64,000 nucleotides of DNA from JAXLYE01 sp046351595 (GCA_046351595.1 JAXLYE010000001.1:868001-932000); one strand, 5' to 3'. Shown: positions 36,571 to 47,995, counted from the stretch's first letter. Notes: generated by a model not told the origin, from the letters alone. Program-made: numbers and translations.

Positions 36571-38652
36571 ATGCGCGCGCGCTCGCCCGCCTTGCTGTCG
36601 ATCGGCCGCCGTGCCAAATCGGAGAGGACGTCGGTGACGTCGGTACCGGGGTCGGTGCTCCACTCGCTGCGGTCCGTGGCGCGGGCCGCCCTGCTGCTGC
36701 TGCCGCTCGTCTCGATCGGTCCGCTCGCGGGGTGCGAGTCGCTGTGGGGCGCCTTCGTCAGCCCCAACGAGGGCAACTGCCTGATCACGCCGGGCCTGTG
36801 CACCACCGGCACGGTCTGCAGCGAGCGCACCAAGCGCTGTGAGGCGCCCGGCGACGTCAGCGACGGTGGAACCGCGATCGACGGCGGCCCCGGCGGCATC
36901 GGCGACCTGGGCCCGGGCGTGTTCCCGGCGCCGCTGCCGAGCTGCCAGCGCGGCGGCTTCTGCCTGCACACGCCGCTCACCACGGGCACGCTGCGCGGCG
37001 TCGTGGCCTTCACGACGACCAGCGTCTGGGCCGCCGGCGGCGACGTCATCCTGCAGTGGGACGGCAGCCGCTGGACGCGTCACAACGAGGCCGGCGGCTA
37101 CGTCGATCTCGTCGACCTGGTGGGACAGCGCAGCACCGGCGAGGTGTTCGCGCTGTCGCGGACCGGCGCCCTTTATCACGAAGCCGGCAAGGGGGTGCGG
37201 CGGCTCGCGGACTCGCTGCCCGACCCCGGCAAGACCGTCGAGCGCCTGTACGCCCTCGACGCCAGCAACGTGTGGGCGGTGGGGCCCGGCGGCGCCATCT
37301 GGTACTGGGACGGCAGCCGCTGGACGGCCGAGGCGAGCTCGATCCAGCGCAACCTGCACGGCGTCTTCGGGCTCAGCGCCGACGCGGTCTGGGCCGTCGG
37401 AGACAGCGGGACCGTGCTGCGCCGCACCAGCACCGGCGGCTGGTCCAGCCTGCCGGGCCTGGTCACCGGCGCGGCGCTCAACGGCGTCTGGGCGGCCGCA
37501 CCGAGCTCGGTCTTCGTCGTCGGCGACGGCGGCGTGATCGCGGTCCACAGCGGCACCAGCTGGAGCTTCGACGCGAGCGGCACCACCACGAACCTGACCG
37601 CGGTGACGGGCAGCGATCCGAACGCGGTGTTCGCCGTGTCCCAGACCGGCGCGGTCCTGACCCGCATCGCCAGCGGCACCTGGGGCCCGACGCCGGTGAC
37701 CAGCCGCGCCCTGTACGGCATCTCGTCGCTGGGCAGCGATCTGTTCGCCGTCGGCAGCCAGGGGCTGCGCGCGGCCCGGCTGGCCAACATCTGGTCGCTG
37801 TCCGAGGGCGACGCCCTGCCCAGGCCGGCCGCGATCGCGCCGCTCGCCGACAACTCGGGCAAGCTCCTCGCGGTCGGCGTGCAGCAGGCGACGATGCGCA
37901 ACCTGGCCGACTTCAACCCGGCGACCGGCGTGTGGTCGGGCGGCACCGCGACCGGCGCGACGGTGCTGCGCGGCCTCTCGATCCGCAGCGCCGACGCCTT
38001 CGCCGTCGGCGACAGCGGCGCCTGCGCGCGCCTGAGCGGCACGACCTGGGGCGCCTGCGCGACCGCGGCCGGGCTGCAGAACCTGTACTCGGTGTGGATG
38101 GATCCGGCGCAGATGAACAACGGCTGGCTCGTCGGCCAGGGCGGCGTCGTCGAGCGCTGGAACGGCACCTCGTGGACGGCCATCGGCAGCTCGACGACCG
38201 CGGATCTGCACGGCGTGCGCGGCGACGCGACGGGCGATGCGTGGGCGGTGGGTCAGGGCGGCGTCATCCTGCGCTGCAGCGGCAGCAGCTGCACGCCCGA
38301 GACAAACCCCGCCGGCACCGCGACGCTGCGCGCCGTCTGGGTCAACCCGCAGGGCGAGTCCTTCGCGGTCGGCGACGGCGGCACCGTGCTGCGGCGCGGC
38401 CTCATGCCGCCGTGGGTGAAGCTCGCCAGCCCGACGACCGCGGCGCTGTACGCGATCTGGGGCACGAGCACCATGGTTTCGACGATCTACGCGGTCGGCG
38501 CGCGCGGCACCGTGCTGCGCTCGACGGACGGGCTGACCTGGACGGCGCTGAGCAGCGACACCACGGCCGACCTGACCGGCGTCGGCGGCACCGACGCGAG
38601 CAATACCTGGGCGGTCGGCCCCGACGCCGGCTGGCTGCGCTACGTGCCGTAA
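36571..38652 (+). CDS. Beta-propeller lipoprotein (WAVG repeats)
   Basis: A 693-residue protein. ATG 36571 is chosen because a GGGAGA site lies just upstream and a signal peptide follows, ending in GPLAGC (lipobox, Cys about 56). The short Cys-containing head (CLITPGLCTTGTVCSERTKRC) is like those of other myxobacterial surface lipoproteins. The rest is made of about ten to twelve 45-55-residue repeats around the motif VWAVGxxGxxxxxxGxxW, e.g. NVWAVGPGGAIWYWDGSRW and DAWAVGQGGVILRC. This is a beta-propeller of the YCF48/WD-like type. Such proteins probably serve as extracellular binding platforms. No enzyme signature is visible. It is transcribed away from lexA. Confidence 0.8.
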   Translation: MRARSPALLSIGRRAKSERTSVTSVPGSVLHSLRSVARAALLLLPLVSIGPLAGCESLWGAFVSPNEGNCLITPGLCTTGTVCSERTKRCEAPGDVSDGGTAIDGGPGGIGDLGPGVFPAPLPSCQRGGFCLHTPLTTGTLRGVVAFTTTSVWAAGGDVILQWDGSRWTRHNEAGGYVDLVDLVGQRSTGEVFALSRTGALYHEAGKGVRRLADSLPDPGKTVERLYALDASNVWAVGPGGAIWYWDGSRWTAEASSIQRNLHGVFGLSADAVWAVGDSGTVLRRTSTGGWSSLPGLVTGAALNGVWAAAPSSVFVVGDGGVIAVHSGTSWSFDASGTTTNLTAVTGSDPNAVFAVSQTGAVLTRIASGTWGPTPVTSRALYGISSLGSDLFAVGSQGLRAARLANIWSLSEGDALPRPAAIAPLADNSGKLLAVGVQQATMRNLADFNPATGVWSGGTATGATVLRGLSIRSADAFAVGDSGACARLSGTTWGACATAAGLQNLYSVWMDPAQMNNGWLVGQGGVVERWNGTSWTAIGSSTTADLHGVRGDATGDAWAVGQGGVILRCSGSSCTPETNPAGTATLRAVWVNPQGESFAVGDGGTVLRRGLMPPWVKLASPTTAALYAIWGTSTMVSTIYAVGARGTVLRSTDGLTWTALSSDTTADLTGVGGTDASNTWAVGPDAGWLRYVP

Positions 38653-38667
38653 GCGGCGCCGGACCGG

Positions 38668-41271
38668 CTACTTCACCTCGACGGCGTGCGGCCCGGCGGG
38701 CACCTGGATCGTCAGCGTGCCGCCGCCCGCGGTGTCGTAGTAGAAGGCCACGGACTGCCCCTCGAGGTCGGCCGGTGTCATCGCGCGCGGCGCCGGCGCT
38801 CCGTCGACGCGAACCTCGGCGGGCGGGGGCGCGGGGCGCACCTCGAAGCGGGCGCCGCGGATGAACGTCTGGCCCGGCGTGATCGACAGCGCCCGCGCGT
38901 CGCGCTGCTGGGTGAGGCGCGTGCCGTCGTAGACCACGAACTCGGTCGGCTCGCCGCCCGGCGCCACGCGCACTACCAGCGGCCCCTTGCCCTCGTCGCT
39001 GGCGAAGGACACGACGCCGGCCTGGATGGCGGGCGACAGGGTGTCGATGTCCGGCCGCAAAAGCGGCACCAGCCCGCCGCCGCGCACGAACAGCGGCAGC
39101 TTGTCGAGCGGCGCCGCCACGCGCACCGTCTGCCCGCCGCCGTAGCGCGTGCCGTCGTCCCAGTCGAACCACACGCCCGGCGGCAGCAGCACCGCGCGCT
39201 CGCGCGCCCCGCGCTCGAGCACCGGCGCCACCAGCAGGTCGTCTCCGAACAGGTACTCGTCCATCGGGTGCTGGCCGAGCTCGGGGTAGGCCAGGCCGAT
39301 CGCGCGCTGGATCGGCCGCCCGTCCTTCGCGAGGTTCTGCGCGTAGGTCCACTCGTACGGGAACAGCCGCAGGTGCAGCCGCGCGTAGGTGCGGTAGTTG
39401 GCAAGCGTCGCGGCGCTGCGGCCGTTCTCGGTGTTGTACTCCCAGGGCGGCTGGCTGGAGGCGTCGCCGACCTGCATCACCGTCGACAGCGCGGTCTGCT
39501 GGAACCAGCGGCGGTACAGCTCCTCGTCGGGCGGGCTGTCGCGGTAGCCGCCGGTGTCGGCGCCGAAGAACGGGAAGCCCGAGGCGCCCAGGCCGATGCC
39601 CTGCGCCACCGTCGCGGGCAGGCCGCCGACGCCGACGACGGTCTTGCCCGAGCGGGTCTTGTAGCGCTCGCGGTGCTGCGTGAACGAGGCGTCCATGTCG
39701 CCCGGCCAGATCACCGAGACGCTGCGCTGATCGCCCCAGCGCCCGGTGCGGCAGAGCAGGAAGCCGCCGCCCTCGCGCGGCGGCGGCACGAGCTCGGCGT
39801 AGGCGCGATGGTACAGGAGCTGGTAGCCGTAGTGCATGGTGCGCTCGTCGCTGCCGTCGTGGAAGCGCCAGCCGCTGCGGGCGCTGCCGAGGCCGACCAC
39901 CACGTCCTCGGCGTAGTCGAGCTTGAAGCCCTCGATGCCGAGCGTGGTGTAGCGCCGCAGCCGCTCCTGCCAGAAGGCGTAGGCCGCGGGGTTGGTGAGG
40001 TCGAGCGGCTCGCTCCAGTTGTTCAGCAGCACGCCGTTCTCCGGCGGGAAGAAGCCGCTCGTGCGCGCCAGGTCGAGGTCCGGGCTGCCCTTCTCGAGGT
40101 AAGGCGCGTGCCACAGCGCCAGCCGCAGCCCGGCCGCGTGCACCGCCTTCACCATCGCCGCCGGGTCCGGGAAGCGCCGCGGCTCGAAGTCGAAGCTGTT
40201 GACGCGGCTCGCGTACGGCCGGTCGATCCAGATCGCCGAGGTCGCCAGGTCGAGGTCGCGGATCTGCTTGATGTCGTCGAGGACCTGGGCCTGATCGCGG
40301 TTCTCGTTACGCCAGATCCACGGCCCCAGCGCCCACGGCGCCGGCAGCAGCGCTTCGCCGGTGACGTCGTAGTAGCGGCGCACGAGGTCGATCGGCCGCG
40401 CCGCACCGAGCAGGTGGAACTCGAGCGCGGCGGGCGAGTCGCCGGCGACGCCGTAGGTCACCTCGACCAGGTCCGGCTGCTTGTTGGCGACGGCGAACAC
40501 GCCCGGGCGCCGGCTCTGCACGAACAGGCCCCAGCCGCGCGTGCCCAGGAGCAGCGGCACCGGCACGTGCGCCTCGTTGTTGGCGCTCTCGGTGGTGTCG
40601 ACCTCGATCTGCATGGGGCGGACCTTGCCGCGGTGGTTGACCGCGTCCGGCCACTCGCCCAGGCCGTAGAGGCCCTCGCTGCCGTCGATGCGCGGGCGCA
40701 GGCGCAGGAACGCCACGCTGCGGCCGCGCGTCTCGACCGGCACGAGCGACGCCGAGAAGCGACCCTCGCGCTCGGGCCGCAGGACGAGGCGCGCGGTCAG
40801 GCCACCTTCGAGCTCGAGGAGGAACCGGCCGCCGCCCTCGCCGCCGCCGTCGCTGGCTTCGGGGCGCAGGCTGTCGACGCGGTGCCAGGTCAGGCCCGGC
40901 GGCTCAGCGGGCTGGAGCACGTCCTCGCCGTACTCGAGCCAGTAGGGATCGTAGCTCAGGCGGTCATCGAGCTTGTCGACGGTCCCGACGACGAAGCCGT
41001 CGCGCGGCAGGCGCAGCAGCACCTCACCGTCGCGCCGCAGCACCAGGCTGGCGTCGGCCGGCACCACCTCGAGCGAGAACGCGCCGGCGGCGAGGCGCAC
41101 CGGCGGCGGCGGCTCCACCTGCCCGGCCGGCGGCGGGTCACAGGCCGAGGCGACCGCCAGCGCCAGCGCCAGCACAGATCCAAAGCCGCGCGAGCGGAGC
41201 GACGGAACGGAGAGACAGCGACGAGCAGAGGAGACCCGCGGCGCGGCACGGAGGATCGGCATGCCGCGCAT
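38668..41271 (-). CDS. GH31 alpha-glycosidase, lipoprotein
   Basis: An 867-residue glycoside hydrolase family 31 enzyme. The leader ends in LAVASAC, a plausible lipobox. An N-terminal beta-sandwich contains GSEGLYGLGEWPDAVNHRG; the catalytic barrel has GFKLDYAED with nucleophile Asp452 and WPGDMDASF with the acid/base at about Asp525, plus GLGASGFPFFGADTGG. C-terminal beta domains follow (DEYLFGDDLLVAPVLERG). Substrate may be alpha-glucosides or alpha-xylosides; sequence cannot decide by eye. ATG 41271 is used; ATG 41262 is an alternative. Location is probably the periplasm or cell surface. Confidence 0.9.
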   Translation of the reverse strand: MRGMPILRAAPRVSSARRCLSVPSLRSRGFGSVLALALAVASACDPPPAGQVEPPPPVRLAAGAFSLEVVPADASLVLRRDGEVLLRLPRDGFVVGTVDKLDDRLSYDPYWLEYGEDVLQPAEPPGLTWHRVDSLRPEASDGGGEGGGRFLLELEGGLTARLVLRPEREGRFSASLVPVETRGRSVAFLRLRPRIDGSEGLYGLGEWPDAVNHRGKVRPMQIEVDTTESANNEAHVPVPLLLGTRGWGLFVQSRRPGVFAVANKQPDLVEVTYGVAGDSPAALEFHLLGAARPIDLVRRYYDVTGEALLPAPWALGPWIWRNENRDQAQVLDDIKQIRDLDLATSAIWIDRPYASRVNSFDFEPRRFPDPAAMVKAVHAAGLRLALWHAPYLEKGSPDLDLARTSGFFPPENGVLLNNWSEPLDLTNPAAYAFWQERLRRYTTLGIEGFKLDYAEDVVVGLGSARSGWRFHDGSDERTMHYGYQLLYHRAYAELVPPPREGGGFLLCRTGRWGDQRSVSVIWPGDMDASFTQHRERYKTRSGKTVVGVGGLPATVAQGIGLGASGFPFFGADTGGYRDSPPDEELYRRWFQQTALSTVMQVGDASSQPPWEYNTENGRSAATLANYRTYARLHLRLFPYEWTYAQNLAKDGRPIQRAIGLAYPELGQHPMDEYLFGDDLLVAPVLERGARERAVLLPPGVWFDWDDGTRYGGGQTVRVAAPLDKLPLFVRGGGLVPLLRPDIDTLSPAIQAGVVSFASDEGKGPLVVRVAPGGEPTEFVVYDGTRLTQQRDARALSITPGQTFIRGARFEVRPAPPPAEVRVDGAPAPRAMTPADLEGQSVAFYYDTAGGGTLTIQVPAGPHAVEVK

Positions 41272-41313
41272 CTTGCAACGGAGCGGTGCGCGGCCACCAC
41301 GCCGTTGTTGCGG

Positions 41314-41338
41314 CGCGCCGCGCCGCGCCGCGCCGCGC
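41314..41338. repeat. (CGCGC)5 simple repeat
   Basis: Five perfect CGCGC units in the 74-base gap between the GH31 start and the GST stop. It is self-complementary and could form a short stem; no T-run follows. Confidence 0.8.
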
Positions 41339-41345
41339 GCTCCGC

Positions 41346-42074
41346 TCAGGTCGGCGGCGCGTAGGCGTCCGGGGCCGAGCGCTGGCCCGCCTCGGTGCGC
41401 AGCGCCTCCTGCTCGATGGCGTGGAGGCGCGGCCAGCGCGCCGGGTCCAGGCCCTGGCGACGGGCGTTGTACAGCTGCGGCACCAGGCACAGGTCGGCCA
41501 CGGTCACCTCGTCGCCGTACGAGAAGCGCCCGCGCGGCCAGCCCGGCTGCTGCAGCAGCGCCTCGTAGGCGTCGAGGCCGCGGCTGATGTAGCGCTGCGC
41601 CCAGCCCTTCGCCGCCTCGGGCCCGGCATCGGGCGCAGCACCCGGCGCGGCGCTCGCGAGCTGGCCGACGTGGCGCAGCACCGACACGTTCTGCAGCGGC
41701 TGCGTGTCGGCCGCGACGACGAGCGCGAGCTGGCGCACCCGCGCCCGCCCCAGCGCATCCGTCGCGGGCGGCAGCAGCGGCCGCGCCGGGAAGCGCTCCT
41801 CGAGGTACTCGAGGATGGCGAGGCTCTCGCTGAGGTCGTGCCCGTCGATGCACAAAAGCGGCACGAGGCCGAGCGGGCTGCGCGCGGTGAACCCGGGCTG
41901 CGCCTGCTCGCCCTTCAGCAGATCGACGGCCACCGGCGTGAACGCGATGCCTTTCATGTGCAGCGCCCAGCGCACGCGCCACGACGAGGACGAGCGCCAG
42001 TAGTGGAACAGGATCGGGGTCTTGGACGGCGGGTTCGCGGGGTCCGGATCGGCCATGGACACGGGCGATGACAT
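41346..42074 (-). CDS. maiA: Maleylacetoacetate isomerase-like glutathione transferase
   Basis: 242 residues. ATG 42074 has AGGAG 9 bases upstream. The N-terminal thioredoxin-like domain begins at about residue 20 with FHYWRSSSSWRVRWAL. This corresponds to the zeta-class SSCSxRVR motif, though the Cys is Ser here. It continues with SPLGLVPLLCIDGHDLSESLAILEYLEERFP. The C-terminal helical domain has the ILxHVG-like VLRHVG and GDEVTVADLCLVPQLYNARR. In tyrosine breakdown the enzyme isomerises maleylacetoacetate, but no hmgA or fahA is nearby, so another GST role is possible. Confidence 0.82.
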   Translation of the reverse strand: MSSPVSMADPDPANPPSKTPILFHYWRSSSSWRVRWALHMKGIAFTPVAVDLLKGEQAQPGFTARSPLGLVPLLCIDGHDLSESLAILEYLEERFPARPLLPPATDALGRARVRQLALVVAADTQPLQNVSVLRHVGQLASAAPGAAPDAGPEAAKGWAQRYISRGLDAYEALLQQPGWPRGRFSYGDEVTVADLCLVPQLYNARRQGLDPARWPRLHAIEQEALRTEAGQRSAPDAYAPPT

Positions 42075-42177
42075 GGGCAGGCGCTCCTTGCGAATCGCGG
42101 CGGGCGGCACGGGCTCGCGGCGGCGCCACCATCGCACGCACGCGCCGACGCCGACAAGGCAGCGGCGCGCTCCCGGC

Positions 42178-44016
42178 TCAGGGCGTCAGGCGCGGCGGCT
42201 TGTACTTGCAGCGCGGCGGCTCGTTGACCTCGACGCAGCCCTCGACGCAGCGGTGCCACGAGCTGGTCGAGACGCCGATCCGGTACAGGCACTGCTCGAA
42301 GGAGAGGTCGCAGAGCGCGCGGTCCTTGTCCGGCGTCGAGCTGTAGCGCGCGTCGATGGCGCACTTGCGGAAGTCCATCACGCACGACATCAGCGACAGC
42401 GCCTTGCCGCACTGGTGCTCGCAGTCACGCACCCGCGACTGCTGGTTCTCCAGCGAGCACTCGCCCTCGGCCGGCTGCCCCTGCTGCCCTTGCTGATCCG
42501 GCGGCCGCGGCGCCAGCGTGACGCCCGGCGTCATCACGAACTCGTCGGGGCGCGGCGCGGGCGGCACGGGCGCGACCGGGGCGGCCGGCTCGGGCTGCGC
42601 CGGCTCGACGGGAGCGCTCGGCTCCACCGGGGTCGGCTGCGCCGTCTGCGCCGGCCGCGGCGCCTGCGCCATCGGCTGGGTCGTCGGCCGCCGCGTCGGG
42701 GTCTTGCCCGGCGCGACGGGCTCGGGCTCGCCGCGGCAGGCGCGCTCGACGCGGGCCAGGGTCTCCGGCGGCAGCCCGGGCACGCCCTGCTTGCCGCTCG
42801 GGCGCAGCCGCCCCTCCATCACCGGCAGCGTCATCCCGTCGGCCGGCACGATGTGCCCGTAGATCGGCTGCGCCGCCTTGTTCATGAGGTCCGGCGTCAC
42901 CGGCGGCGTGAAGTCCTCGCTGAAGCGCTCGTAGACGACGTCGGGCACGATGCGCACGGTCAGCGCGCCGCAGCTCGGCAGCGCCTGCCTGAGCGGCGTG
43001 AGGTCCACCGGCTGCGTCGCGGCGTGGGCGATGGCGACGCGCAGCTTCATCGGCTGCGCCTCGCTGCCCAGGCCCTGCGCCGCGTTCTCGGCGACGATCT
43101 CGAGGCCGACGGTGCGACCGAGCAGCGGCTTGAGCGCGCCGCACGTCTGCTCGGGCTGCTGCTCGTCCCACAGCGAGGCGTTTTCGATGGTGACGACGCG
43201 CGCGCGATCGTCGTAGCCCCGCCACAGGCTGGCGATGGCGCCCGTGGCCACCGCGCCGCCGGCCAGGCCCGCGCCAGCGAGCAGGATCTGCTGGTACTGC
43301 GCCGGGTCGATCAGCGTCGGCGTCGGCTGGCCCGGCTGCGCTACCTTGTTCGGCGACGGCAGCGTCGACAGCACCGAGCCCGCCAGGACCGAGCCGCCCA
43401 GGCCGGTCAGCACGCCGCACAGCGCCTGGCGGGTCCGGCTCGGCCGGCTCAGCGCCATGAAGCAGCTGACCAGCCCGCCGACGACCAGGCCGCTGCCGGC
43501 GGCGTACATGATCGGGCGCCCGTAGGTCGGATCGACGATCGACGGCACATAGCCGCCGGCGCCGAAGCCCAGGCCGAAGACGCCGCCGACGCCGCTGATG
43601 ATCGCCAGCGCCTTCCACCAGGCGCCGCCGACACGCTCGAACTTGCCGGTGTCGGTGCGCCGGCTCTTGCCGTAAAGGGCCATGCGGCAGCGCGGCGTCT
43701 GCGTGCCCTTGAGCTGCAGCACGTAGGGAACCGTCGTCGGCGACAGCTCCCAGGTTTCGACCATGCGCGTCGGCAAGAGGCGCGAGGTCACGGCCACGGG
43801 CGTCTCGACCCCGGTGCGCCACTCGCCGCTGTAGCAGCCCGAGGTCGCAGCGATCGCGAGCAGCAGGCCGAGCGGTGCGGCACCGAGCGAGCGTGTACGC
43901 GTCGAACCGCGGGGCCGGCTGGGCCGGTCCGCGGCGGGTGTTACGCTGTGCTCGGTGCTCCGGTCAGTCGGCGCCGTCGGCTCGGTGGTGCTCCGCGGCG
44001 CGCGGCGCAGGATCAT
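42178..44016 (-). CDS. Lipoprotein with Cys-rich C-terminus, third gene of the tra-like operon
   Basis: A 612-residue protein of unknown function. The ATG directly abuts the stop of the TraB-like gene (TAGATG), so translation is coupled. A basic, Pro-rich N-region precedes a hydrophobic core ending in AATSGC (lipidation near Cys61). Residues about 125-260 contain three or four Gly-rich hydrophobic segments resembling membrane or glycine-zipper helices (ALAIISGVGGVFGLGFGAGG and others). Then come a beta region, a Pro-rich linker (about 450-530) and a 75-residue tail with nine or ten Cys (VRDCEHQCGKALSLMSC, RCVEGCVEV). Its place suggests it helps TraA/TraB-type function. Confidence 0.68.
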   Translation of the reverse strand: MILRRAPRSTTEPTAPTDRSTEHSVTPAADRPSRPRGSTRTRSLGAAPLGLLLAIAATSGCYSGEWRTGVETPVAVTSRLLPTRMVETWELSPTTVPYVLQLKGTQTPRCRMALYGKSRRTDTGKFERVGGAWWKALAIISGVGGVFGLGFGAGGYVPSIVDPTYGRPIMYAAGSGLVVGGLVSCFMALSRPSRTRQALCGVLTGLGGSVLAGSVLSTLPSPNKVAQPGQPTPTLIDPAQYQQILLAGAGLAGGAVATGAIASLWRGYDDRARVVTIENASLWDEQQPEQTCGALKPLLGRTVGLEIVAENAAQGLGSEAQPMKLRVAIAHAATQPVDLTPLRQALPSCGALTVRIVPDVVYERFSEDFTPPVTPDLMNKAAQPIYGHIVPADGMTLPVMEGRLRPSGKQGVPGLPPETLARVERACRGEPEPVAPGKTPTRRPTTQPMAQAPRPAQTAQPTPVEPSAPVEPAQPEPAAPVAPVPPAPRPDEFVMTPGVTLAPRPPDQQGQQGQPAEGECSLENQQSRVRDCEHQCGKALSLMSCVMDFRKCAIDARYSSTPDKDRALCDLSFEQCLYRIGVSTSSWHRCVEGCVEVNEPPRCKYKPPRLTP

Positions 44017-45645
<1,629 letters not shown>

Positions 45646-45647
45646 GG

Positions 45648-47891
45648 TCAGCCTCCCTCCGCGTGACGCGGCGTGGGACCGCGCCGCGCGCGCCGGAGCC
45701 GGAGGGCGCCGAGCAGCCCGAGCGCCCCGAGCAGCGCCAGGAGCGGACCGCGGCTGCGCGAGCCGTGGCCCGACTCCACCGGCTCGCCGCCGGGGGCGAC
45801 GCTGCTCACGCCGCAGCACAGCGCGCCGCCGGCCGCGCTGCCGGGGCCGCACTTCTCGCGCACGCACTGGCCCGTGCTCTTCTGGCAGCACTGCGTGCTG
45901 TTGCAGTCGCTGGTGTCGGCGCACGTCGCGGTGCAGGCGCCGTCCTGGCACTGCCCGCACGGGCACTGCGACGAGGTCAGGCACTCGACGCACTTGCTGC
46001 CGTCGCACAGCTGGCCGGCCGGGCAGGTCACCTGGCACTTGTTCTCGCACTCGTGCGTGCTCGGGTTGCACTTGCCGCCGGCGCCGCACTGCGAGTCGGT
46101 CAGGCAGCGCACGCAGGTCGCGGCCTCGACCTGCCCGTTCGGGGTCAGGCAGTACGGCCTGTCGGTGCGCACCGAAACCACCGAGTCACCGTCGGTGGCG
46201 ATCTCGTAGCCGAGGCCGCAGCTCTTGCAGCTCGGGCCGCAGTGCCGGTCGTGCGTGCACGGCACGCAGTCGCCGCTGCGGCAGTAGGTGCCGGCCTTGC
46301 AGTCGTAGTCGAAGCGGCACTGCGCGCAGACCTGGCCGTACAAGCAGTAGGGGCGCGGCCCGTTGGGCTCGTCCTTGCTGACCTCGGGGCAGTTGACGCA
46401 GCCGGCGCCGCAGCGGTTGTCCTCGCGGCAGTCGGGCAGCGCGGTGACGCAGCGGGCGTTGATGAGATCGCACTTGCGGCCCTCGCCGCAGTCGCTGTCC
46501 GTGCGGCACTCCGAGCAGTTGCGCACGTCGGGGTGCTTGAGCGGATCGGTCACGACGCAGTGGGGCGCGTCCGGGCAGCAGTTGCAGGGGTTCTTGCACT
46601 GCCCCTTCACGCACTTGAGGCCCTGCGAGCAGTCGCCGTCGTCGCGGCACTGGACGCAGGTGTAGTCGCGATCGGGGTCGCTGCGCGTCGGGTCGCGCAC
46701 GCAGAACGGCTCGGGCGCCGTGCACTCCTTGCACGACTTGCCGCAGAACTTGTCGCCGACACACGGCGAGCACAGCGCCGCCTCGTTGCAGTACATGCCG
46801 GGGTCGCACGTGCCCGGCGGCAGCGTGCTCTGGTTGACGAGGTTGCGCGGGCACTGCTTGCACTTCGACGGCTGCCCGTCATAGGACAGCGCGCCGGAGG
46901 CGGTCTGGAAGAAGTTCTTCGGCTGGGTGAACTCGAACGAGAAGCCCAGCGACGGCAGCGGCATTCCTACATTTGGGGTCTCATCAAGGTCGTTAAAGAC
47001 AGATATCGGCAAAACAGCGAATTCAAGAATGGCTGCTGAATCATAAGAGACGTGCACGACCTCTATCGGATAAAGGCCAGCTTTTGGAAACGTTATTCCG
47101 TTTGAAACACGAAATTGGGTCTTACCCACCGCGGCGCCGCGGCTTATCACCGTATAGCGGCTGAGCGTAAACTTCGTCTTATCGGTGGGATCGACCTTCT
47201 TCGCCCAGACCGCGGCCGAGACGGCATCATCGGTAAAAAATCCAAAGTGGAGCTGCTGCTTGACCCACTCCGGACGGATATTGATGAATCCGCGGAAGCG
47301 CGTCGCGAAACCCTGCTCGAGGTTTCCAGTTTTGGTCGTGGGCGGGAAATCGCAGCCCATGCTGATGCCGACCCCGGGGTTTGGGTGCTTCGGACACCCT
47401 GGCGTATTGGAGTAATCGCCCGTCGCGCTAAGGTTGGTAAGGTACGTATTGTTCGTCAGGTCAAAAGCCGTCTCCAGGGTGCCGTCGCTGCGGACCCCGG
47501 CGGCCATGCTGCCCGACATCCCGTCCATAAAGCGGTTGACGTCGTCGAGCAGGTCATCCTTGCCCATGCTCGGGTAGTTGCTATTGCGCAGGCGGAAGAT
47601 GTTCCCGTCGGCATTGGGATCGGCCCTGAACGCGCCGCACAGGCCCTGGCCGCTCCTGATCTGCCCCATGTCGTCGAGCGGCGGCGGGGCGATAGGCTCC
47701 TCCGAAGCGTCGATCGTGATGGGATTCAGCTGCTGCTGCGCCTCGGCAGACCCGGCCGCGACGAGCGCCCCCAGGGTCAGCCAGAGGCCGAGCGCCCAGT
47801 TCCCTGCGCGCAGCCGCTTTGAGGTCCGCTGCAGCGACGGCCGCTGCGGCCAGGAGGAGAGGCTATCGAGAGCGCGGTGTTCTTTCGCCAT
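45648..47891 (-). CDS. traA: TraA-like cell-surface kin-recognition receptor
   Basis: 747 residues. ATG 47891 is chosen; the upstream ATG at 47918 lies inside the -10 box. A signal peptide ends near residue 51 (GSAEA). A PA14-like beta domain spans about 85-320, including FRGFINIRPEWVKQQLHFGF and FTDDAVSAAVWAKKV. Residues 325-690 hold many Cys-rich EGF-like repeats (e.g. CVQCRDDGDCSQGLKCVKGQ). The C-terminus is a short linker, a hydrophobic stretch (LLALLGALGLLGALRL) and Arg cluster, a MYXO-CTERM-type tail. This is the TraA plan, where PA14 decides partner specificity by homotypic binding. The PA14 part is coded by AT-richer DNA than its flanks (see findings). Confidence 0.85.
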   Translation of the reverse strand: MAKEHRALDSLSSWPQRPSLQRTSKRLRAGNWALGLWLTLGALVAAGSAEAQQQLNPITIDASEEPIAPPPLDDMGQIRSGQGLCGAFRADPNADGNIFRLRNSNYPSMGKDDLLDDVNRFMDGMSGSMAAGVRSDGTLETAFDLTNNTYLTNLSATGDYSNTPGCPKHPNPGVGISMGCDFPPTTKTGNLEQGFATRFRGFINIRPEWVKQQLHFGFFTDDAVSAAVWAKKVDPTDKTKFTLSRYTVISRGAAVGKTQFRVSNGITFPKAGLYPIEVVHVSYDSAAILEFAVLPISVFNDLDETPNVGMPLPSLGFSFEFTQPKNFFQTASGALSYDGQPSKCKQCPRNLVNQSTLPPGTCDPGMYCNEAALCSPCVGDKFCGKSCKECTAPEPFCVRDPTRSDPDRDYTCVQCRDDGDCSQGLKCVKGQCKNPCNCCPDAPHCVVTDPLKHPDVRNCSECRTDSDCGEGRKCDLINARCVTALPDCREDNRCGAGCVNCPEVSKDEPNGPRPYCLYGQVCAQCRFDYDCKAGTYCRSGDCVPCTHDRHCGPSCKSCGLGYEIATDGDSVVSVRTDRPYCLTPNGQVEAATCVRCLTDSQCGAGGKCNPSTHECENKCQVTCPAGQLCDGSKCVECLTSSQCPCGQCQDGACTATCADTSDCNSTQCCQKSTGQCVREKCGPGSAAGGALCCGVSSVAPGGEPVESGHGSRSRGPLLALLGALGLLGALRLRRARRGPTPRHAEGG

Positions 47892-47913
47892 GGCCGAGTG
47901 GGAACCTCCAAAA

Positions 47914-47943
47914 ACCATAGCAGCGTGCGCCGAGCACGGTCAA
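47914..47943 (-). promoter_or_regulatory. Promoter of the tra-like operon
   Basis: Minus strand TTGACC (plus 47938-47943) and TATGGT (plus 47914-47919) are 18 bases apart. Transcription would start near 47907, leaving a short leader with GGAGG before ATG 47891. Confidence 0.55.
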
Positions 47944-47995
47944 TCGAGCTGCGGCCCGAGGTCCGACGGAAAACCAGCGGACGCCGGATGTCCGA

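Noticed and set aside
38402..40114. 570-codon ORF within the GH31 gene
   Set aside because: Alternate frame of a clear GH31 enzyme with both catalytic Asp residues.
47916..47918. Upstream ATG at 47918 as the traA start
   Set aside because: It lies inside the predicted -10 box and lacks a ribosome site; ATG 47891 precedes the signal peptide.
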